64,000 bases of DNA. Origin: Martelella sp. AD-3. Lineage in GTDB: Bacteria > Pseudomonadota > Alphaproteobacteria > Rhizobiales > Rhizobiaceae. Both the position numbers and the translations under genes were made by a program. Numbering within the stretch: position 1 is the stretch's first letter; each line of letters opens with the position of its first letter. This document shows, piece by piece, positions 55,893-64,000 of this stretch. The stretch covers positions 992,001 through 1,056,000 of the forward strand of contig NZ_CP014275.1 of NCBI RefSeq assembly GCF_001578105.1, written 5' to 3'. The notes below the pieces were generated by a model, which searched no databases, was not told where the DNA came from, and saw nothing but the letters and a program-made list of their open reading frames with translations.

Positions 55893-56374
55893 TGCGCTGC
55901 CCGTTCTGCAATTCGCCTGATACCCAGGTCAAGGATTCGCGCCCGGCGGAGGACAATACGTCCATCCGCCGCAGGCGCGTCTGTCCCGATTGCGGCGGGC
56001 GCTTCACAACCTTCGAACGCGTGCAACTGCGCGAACTCGTCGTCATCAAGAAGAACGGCCGCAAGGTGCCCTTCGACCGCGACAAGCTGGTGCGTTCCTT
56101 CGAGATCGCGCTGAGGAAGCGGCCGGTCGAGCGCGAGCGCATCGAACGCGCCGTGTCCGGCATCGTCCGTCGGCTGGAAAGTGCCGGCGAACCCGAAATC
56201 CAGTCCGAGGAAATCGGGCTTCTGGTGCTCGAGGCGCTGAAGAACCTCGATGACGTTGCCTTCGTGCGCTTCGCCTCGGTCTATCGCGACTTCTCGACAA
56301 CGGAAGATTTCGAGGAGATCATCGCCGAGTTCTCGGCCAAGCTCGCGCGCGATACCGAGACCAGCGAGATCTGA
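55892..56374 (+). CDS. nrdR: Ribonucleotide reductase repressor NrdR
   Basis: A 160-residue repressor with an N-terminal zinc ribbon ([17 protein letters not shown] ... [12 protein letters not shown]) and an ATP-cone ([16 protein letters not shown] onward). It senses ATP/dATP and represses ribonucleotide reductase genes. It is coupled to glyA. In many rhizobia riboflavin genes follow, but not here. Confidence 0.96.
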   Translation: MRCPFCNSPDTQVKDSRPAEDNTSIRRRRVCPDCGGRFTTFERVQLRELVVIKKNGRKVPFDRDKLVRSFEIALRKRPVERERIERAVSGIVRRLESAGEPEIQSEEIGLLVLEALKNLDDVAFVRFASVYRDFSTTEDFEEIIAEFSAKLARDTETSEI

Positions 56375-56524
56375 GCAGGCGCAATTCTGCTCTCGCCGGC
56401 GCATTCAACCGGCAAAACACTTGCAAGTCTTCGGCAGGCATGGTTTAGCCGCTCGTAATGATGACCCGGCGCGAGGCCGCTGCCGCAAGCACTGACCGCA
56501 TCCCTTCGGAATGCGAGGAGACCC

Positions 56525-56989
56525 ATGACGACCGAGAAGACTGCAAACCAGCGGGGCGCCGCCCGCCTTGCCGCCGTTCAGGCGCTTTACCAGATGGATC
56601 TCGCCGGCACGGCGCTTGCCGATGTGCTCGCCGAGTACGAGGTCTATCGTCTGGGCAAGGAAATCGACGGCGACGTTTACCTGAAGGCTGATCCCGCCTG
56701 GTTCCGCGCGATCGTCAGCGGCGTCGTGAAGGACCAGAAGTCGCTCGATCCGAAGATCGCGGATGCGATTTCGGAAGGCTGGACGCTGTCGCGACTTGAT
56801 TCGACGCTGCGCGCCATACTGCGCGCCGGCGTCTTCGAGATCGTGAAAAAGCCGGATGTCCCGACCGCCGTCATCGTCACCGAATATGTCGAGATCGCCA
56901 CTGCCTTTTTCGAGGGCGACGAGGGCAAGCTCGTCAACGCCGTGCTCGACAGGATCGCCCGGCGGGAGCGGGCTGAAAAAAAGGCCTGA
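56525..56989 (+). CDS. nusB: Transcription antitermination factor NusB
   Basis: A 154-residue RNA-binding protein acting in rRNA antitermination. Features: [17 protein letters not shown], then [19 protein letters not shown] and [17 protein letters not shown] [36 protein letters not shown] site precedes the ATG. The 150 bases before it hold no gene. Confidence 0.95.
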   Translation: MTTEKTANQRGAARLAAVQALYQMDLAGTALADVLAEYEVYRLGKEIDGDVYLKADPAWFRAIVSGVVKDQKSLDPKIADAISEGWTLSRLDSTLRAILRAGVFEIVKKPDVPTAVIVTEYVEIATAFFEGDEGKLVNAVLDRIARRERAEKKA

Positions 56990-57035
56990 GCGCGTTACCG
57001 ACACCCAGGCCCTTTCACAGGCTATGTTGCCTCGG

Positions 57036-57887
57036 TCATTCGAAGCTGATTGCGGTTACGCGGCCTTTCCAGAATGGCTCGACCCGCTCATCGCCGGCAC
57101 GGGCGACGAGGAAGGTGTGGGGGATCATCATGCCAGCGACAAGGCGGTAGTCGCCGCGTTCCGAATGTTCGCCGGAACCGTGATAGGGCGTGGTCAGATC
57201 GCCGTCCTCGGTGGCATCGAAGCTTGCGAGGCTGCCATCCTCGCGGAATTTGGCAATCATGCTTGCCTCAAGTCCGAAGCCGGAAACCGTTGCGAGCGCG
57301 CTGTTTTCATCGATGGGCTCCCAGCGCACCGGCCCTCCGGGCAGCAAGGCCACGGGAAAGAGCGGGCTTTCCAGGAGCCAGCGCCTCAGCGAGATCCGGT
57401 TGAGTTCCGGAGAGGCCTTTTCGTCGACGACGGTCAGTGTCGAGGCGAGTTTCGCGCGCATTTCCATCTCGCCGTCGGCAAAGAAGTCGTAGACGCGCGC
57501 GTCTATCCCCGGAGCGATAGGGGTGGTCGCCGTGAAAAGCAGGGCCGGGCTAGACAGCGAAATCGTCTGCTCTGCCTCTGTCGGCCCAAACCCCTCCGTC
57601 AGTGGCCTGCGAAACATCCCTTCCTCGGCCACGGAAACGACTGTCAGGGTCGGATCGACATCCTTTATGGCAAAGTCGAAATAACGTTTCACCGGCGCGG
57701 GGAGGGCTTGCATCTGCGCATCGGATGGCTGGGGAAAACGGGCTTTGGCGGCGATTGCCCGAACGCTCTGCGCATGGCCGGCGACCTCGCGCGCGGTGAC
57801 GACATGTGAAATCCCGATCCAGGCGATCAGCGCGGCGACGAGGACGGCGAGTCCAGCTGCGGAATATTTCAGGATACGCGTGAACAC
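57036..57887 (-). CDS. Hypothetical protein, DUF6544/DUF6920-like (283 aa)
   Basis: The protein has an N-terminal membrane helix (about 9-28) and a periplasmic-facing domain with YFDFAIKDVDPTL and RWLLESPLFPVALLPG, GDYRLVAGMMIPH. It resembles a family of unknown function with a lipocalin-like beta content. It follows the TetR gene by about ten bases in the same direction and may be its target. Confidence 0.7.
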   Translation of the reverse strand: MFTRILKYSAAGLAVLVAALIAWIGISHVVTAREVAGHAQSVRAIAAKARFPQPSDAQMQALPAPVKRYFDFAIKDVDPTLTVVSVAEEGMFRRPLTEGFGPTEAEQTISLSSPALLFTATTPIAPGIDARVYDFFADGEMEMRAKLASTLTVVDEKASPELNRISLRRWLLESPLFPVALLPGGPVRWEPIDENSALATVSGFGLEASMIAKFREDGSLASFDATEDGDLTTPYHGSGEHSERGDYRLVAGMMIPHTFLVARAGDERVEPFWKGRVTAISFE

Positions 57888-57897
57888 TTTCTTTCTC

Positions 57898-58539
57898 CTA
57901 GGCGTTGGCGGCCGGGGGTGTTTGAGGGCCGGTGGAAATCAGGAAACGCATGAGTGAATCGACAGCCGAGATTGCGGCGTCGCGGGAATCTTCGTCGGCA
58001 AGAACCGGTGCGCGATCCAGAAGGGTGAGCATTGCCGCGCCGTGGACGGTCGACCAAAGCAGGAAGGCTGTCTTTCCGGCCTCGGCCTCCGGCAGATAGC
58101 CGGCCACCTGGCAGGCCCTTACAGCCTGGACCAGAACGCCGAGGCAGCGCGCGCCGACATCGCTCTCAAAAGGACTGCCGGAAAGACCGGCTTCCTTCGG
58201 CGGATCGAACATCAGACGGTAAAGGTTCGGGTTTTCAAAGGCGAACTGCAGATAGGCCAGGCCACCCTCCCATAACCGGGCGATCGGGTCGCTGCGGTGG
58301 CGCGCCGCCGTCGCGAGCTTCTGGTCGAGCATCATCACGAATCCCGCGTCGTGCACGGCCTTCAGGAGCGCGTTCTTGCTGGCAAAATGCGTGTAGAGCG
58401 CCGGCGCGCTGCAGCCGATTTCCTTCGCGATCCGGGCGAGCGAGATGTCTTCGGCCGCCGATGTCGTCAAAAGATCGATGGTCGCGGTGATCGCCGCCTT
58501 CTCGATTTCGATCTGCTGTTCCTTGCGGGGCCGCGCCAT
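57898..58539 (-). CDS. TetR family transcriptional regulator
   Basis: A 213-residue regulator: AEDISLARIAKEIGCSAPALYTHFASKNALLKAV forms the helix-turn-helix, and the C-terminal domain (from about 80) is the ligand-binding part. ATG at 58539 lies nine bases after AGGAG; ATG at 58545 is closer. It is followed by the DUF6544-like gene. A three-copy AT-rich motif lies just upstream and is the likely operator. Confidence 0.9.
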   Translation of the reverse strand: MARPRKEQQIEIEKAAITATIDLLTTSAAEDISLARIAKEIGCSAPALYTHFASKNALLKAVHDAGFVMMLDQKLATAARHRSDPIARLWEGGLAYLQFAFENPNLYRLMFDPPKEAGLSGSPFESDVGARCLGVLVQAVRACQVAGYLPEAEAGKTAFLLWSTVHGAAMLTLLDRAPVLADEDSRDAAISAVDSLMRFLISTGPQTPPAANA

Positions 58540-58557
58540 GGCCATCTTCTCCTGCAG

Positions 58558-58594
58558 TTAATTTAATGAGGTTAAATTAATACTATTAAATTAA
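58558..58594. promoter_or_regulatory. Three TTAAWTTAA motifs at 14-bp spacing
   Basis: TTAATTTAA (58558-58566), TTAAATTAA (58572-58580) and TTAAATTAA (58586-58594) recur exactly every 14 bases. The first is the reverse complement of the others, so outer copies form an inverted repeat. They stand 19 bases upstream of the TetR start and probably serve as its operator. Confidence 0.65.
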
Positions 58595-58984
58595 TTATGC
58601 AACGGCGTTCCACCTGAATTTTGCCTTACGGCGCGTCCGAACTCGGCGAAAGGGCTGACCTCAAGCGAATTTCCTGACCGAAGGGCGGGTTAAATCGTTT
58701 CATTTTCGCTTCCGCCTTTGCGATAGCGCAAAGCTTTGCCGCATTCCGCTCTCCTATTGTCGGAACGAAGCACTTGACGCTTCGCCCGCTCCGCAGCACT
58801 CTCGTGCCTGCCCGCAGGGCGTGGAGGGGAATGAGGCGTTCTGCGGATTGAACGGTGCGGCTTCTGGCGCTCTCGCGACTTTTGTTCGCGCGGACGGTCG
58901 GGAGCGGCCGGTGAACAAGTTCGGCGGAGCCGGGCGGCCAGGGCCGTTTTCCGGTGCATGCCGGTGAGGGAAGGAAAGCGAGAA
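58595..58984. other. Intergenic region before hppA
   Basis: About 390 bases with the promoter of the pyrophosphatase gene. A small hairpin TTTGCG-ATAG-CGCAAA is present near 58720. I see no gene on either strand that I can support. Confidence 0.5.
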
Positions 58985-61120
58985 ATGATGATATTGCTTG
59001 CCGTGATTGTCTGCGGCCTGTTGTCGATCGTGTACGCCCTTTGGGCGACGCGTTCGGTCATGGTCGCCGATCAGGGAACCCCGCGCATGAAGGAAATCGC
59101 GGGCTTTATCCGGGAGGGGGCGCAGGCCTATCTGACGCGCCAGTACACGACGATCGCGATCGTTGGCGTCGTCGTCTTCGTTCTGGCCTGGCTGCTGCTG
59201 TCCTTGACCGCCGCCATCGGCTTCGTCATCGGGGCGGTCTTGTCGGGAGCCGCGGGCTTCATCGGCATGCATGTTTCGGTGCGCGCCAATGTGCGCACCG
59301 CACAGGCGGCCTCCTACAGCCTGCCGGCCGGGCTCGACATCGCCTTCAAATCCGGCGCGATCACGGGCATGCTCGTTGCCGGTCTCGCCCTTCTCGGCGT
59401 ATCCGTTTATTATTACATCCTCACCGTGGGGCTCGGCCATGCGCCGGATGAGCGCGAGGTTATCGACGCGCTTGTCGCACTCGGCTTCGGCGCGTCGCTG
59501 ATTTCGGTCTTCGCCCGCCTCGGCGGCGGCATCTTCACCAAGGGCGCCGATGTCGGCGGCGATCTCGTCGGCAAGGTTGAAGCGGGCATTCCCGAAGACG
59601 ACCCGCGCAACCCGGCGACGATCGCGGACAATGTCGGAGACAATGTCGGCGACTGCGCCGGCATGGCAGCGGACCTCTTTGAGACCTATGCGGTCTCGGT
59701 GGTCGCAACCATGGTGCTTGGCGCCATTTTCTTCGGCGGAACGGCTATTCTCGGCGACGTCATGCTGCTGCCGCTCGCCATCTGCGGGGTCTGCATCCTG
59801 ACCTCGATCGTCGGCACCTTCTTCGTCAAGCTCGGCGCCAACGGCTCGATCATGGGCGCGCTCTATCGCGGCCTGATCGTCACCGGCCTGCTGTCGATCG
59901 TCGGACTCGGCATCGCCACCTGGCTCACCGTCGGCTTCGGCTCCATCGGCGAGGTCGCCGGGCGCAACATCACCGGCTGGGCCCTGTTCATCTGCGGCAT
60001 TGTCGGCCTGATCGTCACGGCGCTGATTGTCGTCATCACCGAATATTATACCGGAACCGGCAAGCGCCCGGTGGTTTCGATCGCCCAGGCCTCGGTCTCC
60101 GGCCACGGAACCAACGTCATCCAGGGGCTTGCCGTCTCGCTTGAGGCTACCGCGCTTCCCGCGATCGTCATCTGCGGCGGCATCATCTCGACCTACCAGC
60201 TTGCCGGCCTGTTCGGCACGGGGATCGCGGTCACCGCCATGCTTGGCATTGCCGGCATGATCGTGGCGCTCGACGCCTTCGGGCCGGTGACCGACAATGC
60301 GGGCGGGATCGCCGAAATGGCCGGCCTCGATCCGGAGGTGCGCAAATCGACCGATGCGCTCGATGCCGTCGGCAACACCACCAAGGCCGTCACCAAGGGC
60401 TATGCCATCGGTTCGGCCGGTCTCGGGGCGCTGGTGCTGTTCGCCGCCTATTCGAACGACCTCGCCTATTTCGCGGCAAACGGGGACACCTATCCCTTCT
60501 ACGCCAATATGGGCGACATCTCGTTCTCGCTGTCGAACCCTTATGTGGTGGCGGGCCTGATCTTCGGCGGACTGATCCCCTATCTCTTCGGCGGCATCGC
60601 GATGACGGCGGTCGGTCGCGCGGCGAGCGCCGTCGTTGCCGAAGTGCGTCGTCAGTTCAGGGAAAAGCCCGGCATCATGAGCGGAACGGAAAAGCCGGAT
60701 TACGGCCGCGCCGTCGACATGCTGACCAAGGCCGCGATCCGCGAGATGATCATCCCCTCGCTGCTGCCGGTCCTTGCCCCGCTCGTCGTCTTCTTCGGCG
60801 TCTGGCTGATGTCGGGCTCGAAAGCCTCGGCGTTCGCGGCGCTCGGCGCCTCGCTTCTCGGCGTGATCGTCAACGGCCTGTTCGTCGCCATCTCGATGAC
60901 GTCCGGCGGCGGCGCCTGGGACAATGCCAAGAAGAGCTTCGAGGACGGCTTCGTCGATGCCGACGGGGTAACCCACGAAAAGGGTTCGGATGCCCACAAG
61001 GCCTCCGTCACCGGCGATACGGTCGGCGATCCCTACAAGGATACGGCCGGTCCTGCCGTCAACCCGGCGATCAAGATCACCAATATCGTGGCGCTTCTGC
61101 TCCTGGCTGTGCTCGCCTGA
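58985..61120 (+). CDS. hppA: K+-insensitive proton-translocating pyrophosphatase
   Basis: A 711-residue, about 16-helix membrane enzyme that pumps H+ using pyrophosphate. The catalytic segment [37 protein letters not shown] is complete (site spans 59548-59664). The motif GNTTKA has Lys, which marks the K+-independent class; K+-dependent enzymes have Ala. ATG at 58985 follows GGAAGGAAAG; GTG at 58958 is possible. It acts in low-energy or acid stress, as in other rhizobia. Confidence 0.95.
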   Translation: MMILLAVIVCGLLSIVYALWATRSVMVADQGTPRMKEIAGFIREGAQAYLTRQYTTIAIVGVVVFVLAWLLLSLTAAIGFVIGAVLSGAAGFIGMHVSVRANVRTAQAASYSLPAGLDIAFKSGAITGMLVAGLALLGVSVYYYILTVGLGHAPDEREVIDALVALGFGASLISVFARLGGGIFTKGADVGGDLVGKVEAGIPEDDPRNPATIADNVGDNVGDCAGMAADLFETYAVSVVATMVLGAIFFGGTAILGDVMLLPLAICGVCILTSIVGTFFVKLGANGSIMGALYRGLIVTGLLSIVGLGIATWLTVGFGSIGEVAGRNITGWALFICGIVGLIVTALIVVITEYYTGTGKRPVVSIAQASVSGHGTNVIQGLAVSLEATALPAIVICGGIISTYQLAGLFGTGIAVTAMLGIAGMIVALDAFGPVTDNAGGIAEMAGLDPEVRKSTDALDAVGNTTKAVTKGYAIGSAGLGALVLFAAYSNDLAYFAANGDTYPFYANMGDISFSLSNPYVVAGLIFGGLIPYLFGGIAMTAVGRAASAVVAEVRRQFREKPGIMSGTEKPDYGRAVDMLTKAAIREMIIPSLLPVLAPLVVFFGVWLMSGSKASAFAALGASLLGVIVNGLFVAISMTSGGGAWDNAKKSFEDGFVDADGVTHEKGSDAHKASVTGDTVGDPYKDTAGPAVNPAIKITNIVALLLLAVLA

Positions 61121-61133
61121 GCAAAGAACATCA

Positions 61134-61156
61134 CCCGGCGGAACCGCTCCGCCGGG
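61134..61156 (+). terminator. Hairpin after hppA
   Basis: CCCGGCGGA and TCCGCCGGG form a 9-bp perfect stem with a 5-base loop, followed by AAAACAAAAG. On the plus strand there is no T-run, so its strength is uncertain. Confidence 0.55.
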
Positions 61157-61167
61157 AAAACAAAAGA

Positions 61168-61195
61168 GACCCCGCCTTGTGTTGCAGGCGGGGTC
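61168..61195. terminator. Terminator shared by bamE and hppA
   Basis: GACCCCGCCT and AGGCGGGGTC form a perfect 10-bp stem with an 8-base loop. On the minus strand TCTTTTGTTTT follows, so it serves bamE; on the plus strand TTCGT follows, giving weaker support for hppA. Confidence 0.75.
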
Positions 61196-61223
61196 TTCGT
61201 CGCTTGGGGCTTCGCCGTGCGCC

Positions 61224-61739
61224 CTACTGGATCGCCCCGCCATTGGTGGCGAAGAAGTCGCGGGCGGCGCTGGCGCCGGTGCCCTGCAGGATCTGCTGGA
61301 TGAAGGTGATGTCCTTGCCCCCGGTCGGCGTCGTATCGGAGACCATGTCGACAACCTTGCCGTCTTCGAGCGTATAGCGGGCGATCTTGTCGACGCGGCC
61401 ATTGCTGTTGAAGTAGACTGCCAGGATTTCCTGATTGACGAGGCGCGGCTTCTGGAACTCGAAACGGCGCTCCTTGCGCTGCGAGATGTAGAACAGGACC
61501 TCGTTGTCGAAGGTCGCCGTCGTTGACGGCTGGCCGAGCGTCAGCACGACCTGCTCGCGGCTCGACCCTTCCTTCACAAGCTGCAGCCGCTCCTCGTCGA
61601 CCACATAACCCTGATAGAAGACATCCTTGGTGCCGATCACGTCGGAGGTCGAGCACCCTGCGGTAAAGAGCGCGACGGCGACGAGCGCGCCCGCGGCAGC
61701 CGGACGAACCGGTCTGAAATCAAAATAGTCTCGGCGCAT
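61224..61739 (-). CDS. bamE: Outer-membrane assembly lipoprotein BamE (SmpA/OmlA)
   Basis: A 171-residue lipoprotein of the BAM complex. A signal peptide with lipobox LFTAGC is at about 22-27. The SmpA/OmlA domain shows VVDEERLQLVKEGSSREQVVLTLGQPS. The C-terminal extension (about 125-171) is typical of the longer rhizobial form. Start at ATG 61739. Divergent from the CBP3 gene. Confidence 0.92.
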   Translation of the reverse strand: MRRDYFDFRPVRPAAAGALVAVALFTAGCSTSDVIGTKDVFYQGYVVDEERLQLVKEGSSREQVVLTLGQPSTTATFDNEVLFYISQRKERRFEFQKPRLVNQEILAVYFNSNGRVDKIARYTLEDGKVVDMVSDTTPTGGKDITFIQQILQGTGASAARDFFATNGGAIQ

Positions 61740-62046
61740 CTTCAAGCGTCCACTCCCTGGCAAACTTCATATCAGGCCGGCGAAGCCTTCCGGCCGGCCG
61801 CCGTGTTTCATATCATTCAGGCGTCGCCTTCGACGAAGGTCGGCTTTGGCCGCGATTCCCGGTTGCGGGCGCGGGACGCGCAAACTACCATTGACCATGG
61901 TTCTGTTTGAGCGCACAGACCGCCTGCTGCCGGATGAACCCGAAGCCTCGCGTTTTCCAACTCAACTGGATAAACCAGCTTGTGCCGGGATGCAATTGTT
62001 CGGGCGGTTTGCGGCCAGTGGCTAAAGCCAAGTCAAAGAGAGTGGA
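61740..62046. other. Divergent intergenic region bamE / CBP3
   Basis: About 307 bases with promoters for both genes. The short palindrome ACCAT-TGACC-ATGGT lies around 61890. Open frames here are shadows of the CBP3 gene. No other feature is supported. Confidence 0.5.
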
Positions 62047-62601
62047 ATGGTCCTGAGGATTTTCGGCAAGAACCGCGCCAACCGCATGATCGTGCAGCGC
62101 CAATATGGCGTGATCACGGCAACGGCGCGGCAACCCTGTTTCTATACGGATTACGGTGTTCCGGATACGGTGATGGGCCGTTTCGAGATGCTGTCCGTGG
62201 TGATGATCCTTTTCCTGCAGCGCACCTCGAAATCCTCGGACAGCGGCAAGCAGATGGCCCAGGAGGTCGTCGACGCCTTCTTCATGGATATCGACTATTC
62301 GATTCGCGAGCTTGGCGTCGGCGACAATTCGGTTCCCAAGCGGATGAAAAAGCTGGCCGGCATGTTCTATGGTCGCCTGGAACGCTATGTGCGCTGTCTG
62401 CAGCACCGCGATCTGGAACAGCTTGCAATCGCGCTTGCACAGAATATTCACGCGGCAGATGCCGATCACGCCGAGATGGCGGAGCTTGCCCGCTGGATGC
62501 TGGAAAATGCCGATCACCTCGGCAGGATCGATGAAATTGTGGTGGAAACGGGGATGGTGAGCTTCCTCGTGCCCGAAAGCATGGAGACTGGACGTGCCTG
62601 A
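62047..62601 (+). CDS. Ubiquinol-cytochrome c chaperone (CBP3 family)
   Basis: A 184-residue protein resembling mitochondrial CBP3/UQCC1, an assembly factor of the cytochrome bc1 complex. Characteristic stretches: YTDYGVPDTVMGRFEMLSVVMILF, QEVVDAFFMDIDYSIRELGVGD and KRMKKLAGMFYGRLERY. The start is ATG 62047. It overlaps the next gene by eight bases. Confidence 0.9.
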   Translation: MVLRIFGKNRANRMIVQRQYGVITATARQPCFYTDYGVPDTVMGRFEMLSVVMILFLQRTSKSSDSGKQMAQEVVDAFFMDIDYSIRELGVGDNSVPKRMKKLAGMFYGRLERYVRCLQHRDLEQLAIALAQNIHAADADHAEMAELARWMLENADHLGRIDEIVVETGMVSFLVPESMETGRA

Positions 62602-63178
62602 CAGGAATGCGAACGAGAAGCCGCTGCCGTTCTCGCGCCCCTTTACGGTTGCGCGCGCGGCTGCGGTGCCGTTCGAAATGCGCCTTGAAGCGAAGGAAGA
62701 CGAGCTTGAGCGGCTGGCCGGCTTTCTCGAAGTCGATGCCGTGACCGCGCTTGCGGCCGATCTCAGGATCACGCCTTTCCGGCGCGAGGGCGTGCGGGTG
62801 AGGGGTGAGGTCAAGGCGCATATCGTGCAGTCCTGCGTGGTGACGCTGGAGCCGATCGAGTCGGATCTTGCCGAGCCGGTGGATGCGACCTATCTCCCCG
62901 AGCAGTCCCGCCAGTTCAGGCGCAAGGTCAATGAGGAAGGCGAACTTCTGGTCGATCCCGAAGGGCCTGATGATCCGGAGCCTTTTTCCGGCAGCGAGAT
63001 CGATATCGCCGCTGTCGTCATCGAAGCGATCGGCCTTGCCATCGATCCCTATCCGCGCAAGCCCGATGCGGAACTGCCGCCCGAAATCAGCGATGAAGCG
63101 GATGAGACGACGGCTGCGGACCAGAAGGGCTCGCCCTTCGCCGCGCTGAAGGACTGGAAGGGCGGAGGAGCGCGATAG
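62594..63178 (+). CDS. DUF177 (YceD-like) protein
   Basis: A 194-residue YceD/DUF177 protein. In other bacteria YceD relatives are linked to 23S rRNA maturation or ribosome assembly and are next to rpmF and plsX. Here the GTG start at 62594 overlaps the CBP3 stop by eight bases, indicating coupling. The core motif VVTLEPIESDLAEPVDATY is visible, and the C-terminus SPFAALKDWK is typical. Confidence 0.9.
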   Translation: MPDRNANEKPLPFSRPFTVARAAAVPFEMRLEAKEDELERLAGFLEVDAVTALAADLRITPFRREGVRVRGEVKAHIVQSCVVTLEPIESDLAEPVDATYLPEQSRQFRRKVNEEGELLVDPEGPDDPEPFSGSEIDIAAVVIEAIGLAIDPYPRKPDAELPPEISDEADETTAADQKGSPFAALKDWKGGGAR

Positions 63179-63319
63179 AAAAGGGCGGACGAGCCGGTCC
63201 GGCTCTGGCTGCGGCGCTGCCGGGCCGGACTTTCCGGCAATTCGCATGTTAATTGCTGTTTTTGCCTCGCGGCAGTTGTCTCCCGCAGCAAAAACGGTAT
63301 TTTGGCCCGGCTTCTCCGG

Positions 63320-64000
63320 ATGCGTGCAAACAGGGATCCCGAACGTTTGATTAGAATTTCCATTGATGCCATGGGGGGAGATGTCGGACCGGAGGTCGCC
63401 GTTGCCGGCGCGGCCGAGGCCCTGACGCGCCATCCCGACATCAGCTACATTCTCTACGGCCAGCAATCCGCCATCGAACCGCTGCTTGCGTCCTATCCCA
63501 AACTCAAGGAACAGGCGCGCATTGTCGATTGCGAGGTTGCGGTCGGCATGGACGAGAAGCCAAGCCAGGCCTTGCGGCGCGGCCGCAACGTCTCCAGCAT
63601 GTGGCGAGCGATCGAGGCGGTGAAGGAGAACGAATCCGACGCGGCCGTCTCGGCGGGCAATACCGGCGCGCTGATGGCCATGGCGATGTTCTGTCTGAAG
63701 ACCATGCCCGATATCGACCGCCCCGCGATCGCCGGCATATGGCCGACGCTGAAAGGCGAAAGCATCGTTCTCGACATTGGCGCGACGATCGGCGCGGACG
63801 CCAAGCAACTCCTCGATTTCGCCCTGATGGGCGGGGCGATGGCGCGCGCGCTGTTCGAGCTCAAGAAACCGACCGTCGGCCTCCTCAATGTCGGCGTCGA
63901 GGAGGTGAAGGGCGTCGAGCAGGTCAAGGAAGCCGGGAAGCTTCTCCGCGAGGCCGACATCGACAATCTCGACTATGCCGGATTTGTCGAGGGCGACGAT
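63320..64000 (+). CDS. plsX: Phosphate acyltransferase PlsX (partial, cut at window end)
   Basis: The first 227 residues of PlsX, which makes acyl-phosphate from acyl-ACP for phospholipid synthesis. Motifs [14 protein letters not shown] and [17 protein letters not shown] are present and the frame is open to the last base. ATG at 63320 gives [24 protein letters not shown] at 63347 would match the usual short N-terminus better and follows AGGGA. The rest of the gene lies outside the window. Confidence 0.93.
   Translation, partial: MRANRDPERLIRISIDAMGGDVGPEVAVAGAAEALTRHPDISYILYGQQSAIEPLLASYPKLKEQARIVDCEVAVGMDEKPSQALRRGRNVSSMWRAIEAVKENESDAAVSAGNTGALMAMAMFCLKTMPDIDRPAIAGIWPTLKGESIVLDIGATIGADAKQLLDFALMGGAMARALFELKKPTVGLLNVGVEEVKGVEQVKEAGKLLREADIDNLDYAGFVEGDD

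Noticed and set aside
58558..58594. Possible CRISPR-like repeats with 14-bp period
   Set aside because: Only three 9-base AT-rich copies with 5-base gaps; far too short for a CRISPR array and better explained as an operator.
58754..61402. 882-codon antisense frame over hppA
   Set aside because: Composition rich in Asp, Arg, Gly and His is typical of a shadow of a high-GC membrane gene; the sense strand encodes a complete pyrophosphatase.

Overview
This is a GC-rich chromosomal segment from an alphaproteobacterium of the Hyphomicrobiales (Rhizobiales), most like the Rhizobiaceae. The evidence is gene order: trxB-lsrB with tandem AbcR-type small RNAs downstream, ate(bpt)-RDD-hemB, glyA-nrdR with nusB, and bamE / CBP3 chaperone / DUF177 / plsX. 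The N-acetylglutaminylglutamine amide (NAGGN) trio suggests a salt-exposed lifestyle; a Martelella-like marine genus is a guess only. Genes are densely packed, I see no prophage, insertion sequence, CRISPR array, rRNA or tRNA, and most antisense open frames are high-GC shadows.

Left part (1-9.4 kb): two small proteins, then a MarR regulator divergent from the NAGGN osmolyte operon (asparagine-synthase-like amidotransferase, GNAT/ATP-grasp dipeptide synthetase, M42 peptidase). A 42-bp near-perfect palindrome lies between them. Next come ureE-ureF-ureG without the urease structural genes, and a Crp/Fnr regulator with a perfect TTGAT-N4-ATCAA box upstream.

9.4-29.7 kb: an RND efflux pump with its adaptor, then a large reductive pyrimidine catabolism locus. 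One minus-strand series runs from a beta-ureidopropionase-type hydrolase through a DUF559 protein, a small protein, dihydropyrimidinase, a LysE exporter and a NUDIX hydrolase to an NMT1-type ABC transporter. A divergent rutR follows, then a CHASE-PAS-GGDEF-EAL protein, then preT-preA (dihydropyrimidine dehydrogenase). RutR-like operators lie before the hydrolase gene and before preT, so the two arms look like one regulon.

29.7-44.7 kb: aspartate aminotransferase, a GluR0-like ligand-gated potassium channel, a LysR/SDR pair, a Ca2+/H+ antiporter, an old yellow enzyme, two tandem AbcR-type sRNAs, trxB-lsrB, an Lrp regulator, two glycosyltransferases, a 25-residue membrane peptide and a CPA2 antiporter.

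44.7-64 kb: an MFS transporter, rpmG, a diguanylate cyclase, a guanidine-II (mini-ykkC) riboswitch before a Gdx/SugE exporter, mscL, bpt, hemB, an L,D-transpeptidase, glyA-nrdR, nusB, a TetR pair, a proton-pumping pyrophosphatase, bamE, CBP3 chaperone, DUF177 protein and the start of plsX, cut by the window edge.

The most interesting items are the guanidine-II riboswitch, the GluR0-like receptor channel, the duplicated AbcR sRNAs with matching promoters and a LysR-type palindrome, the RutR regulon sites, and the palindrome at the NAGGN operon. The first 164 bases hold nothing I recognise.
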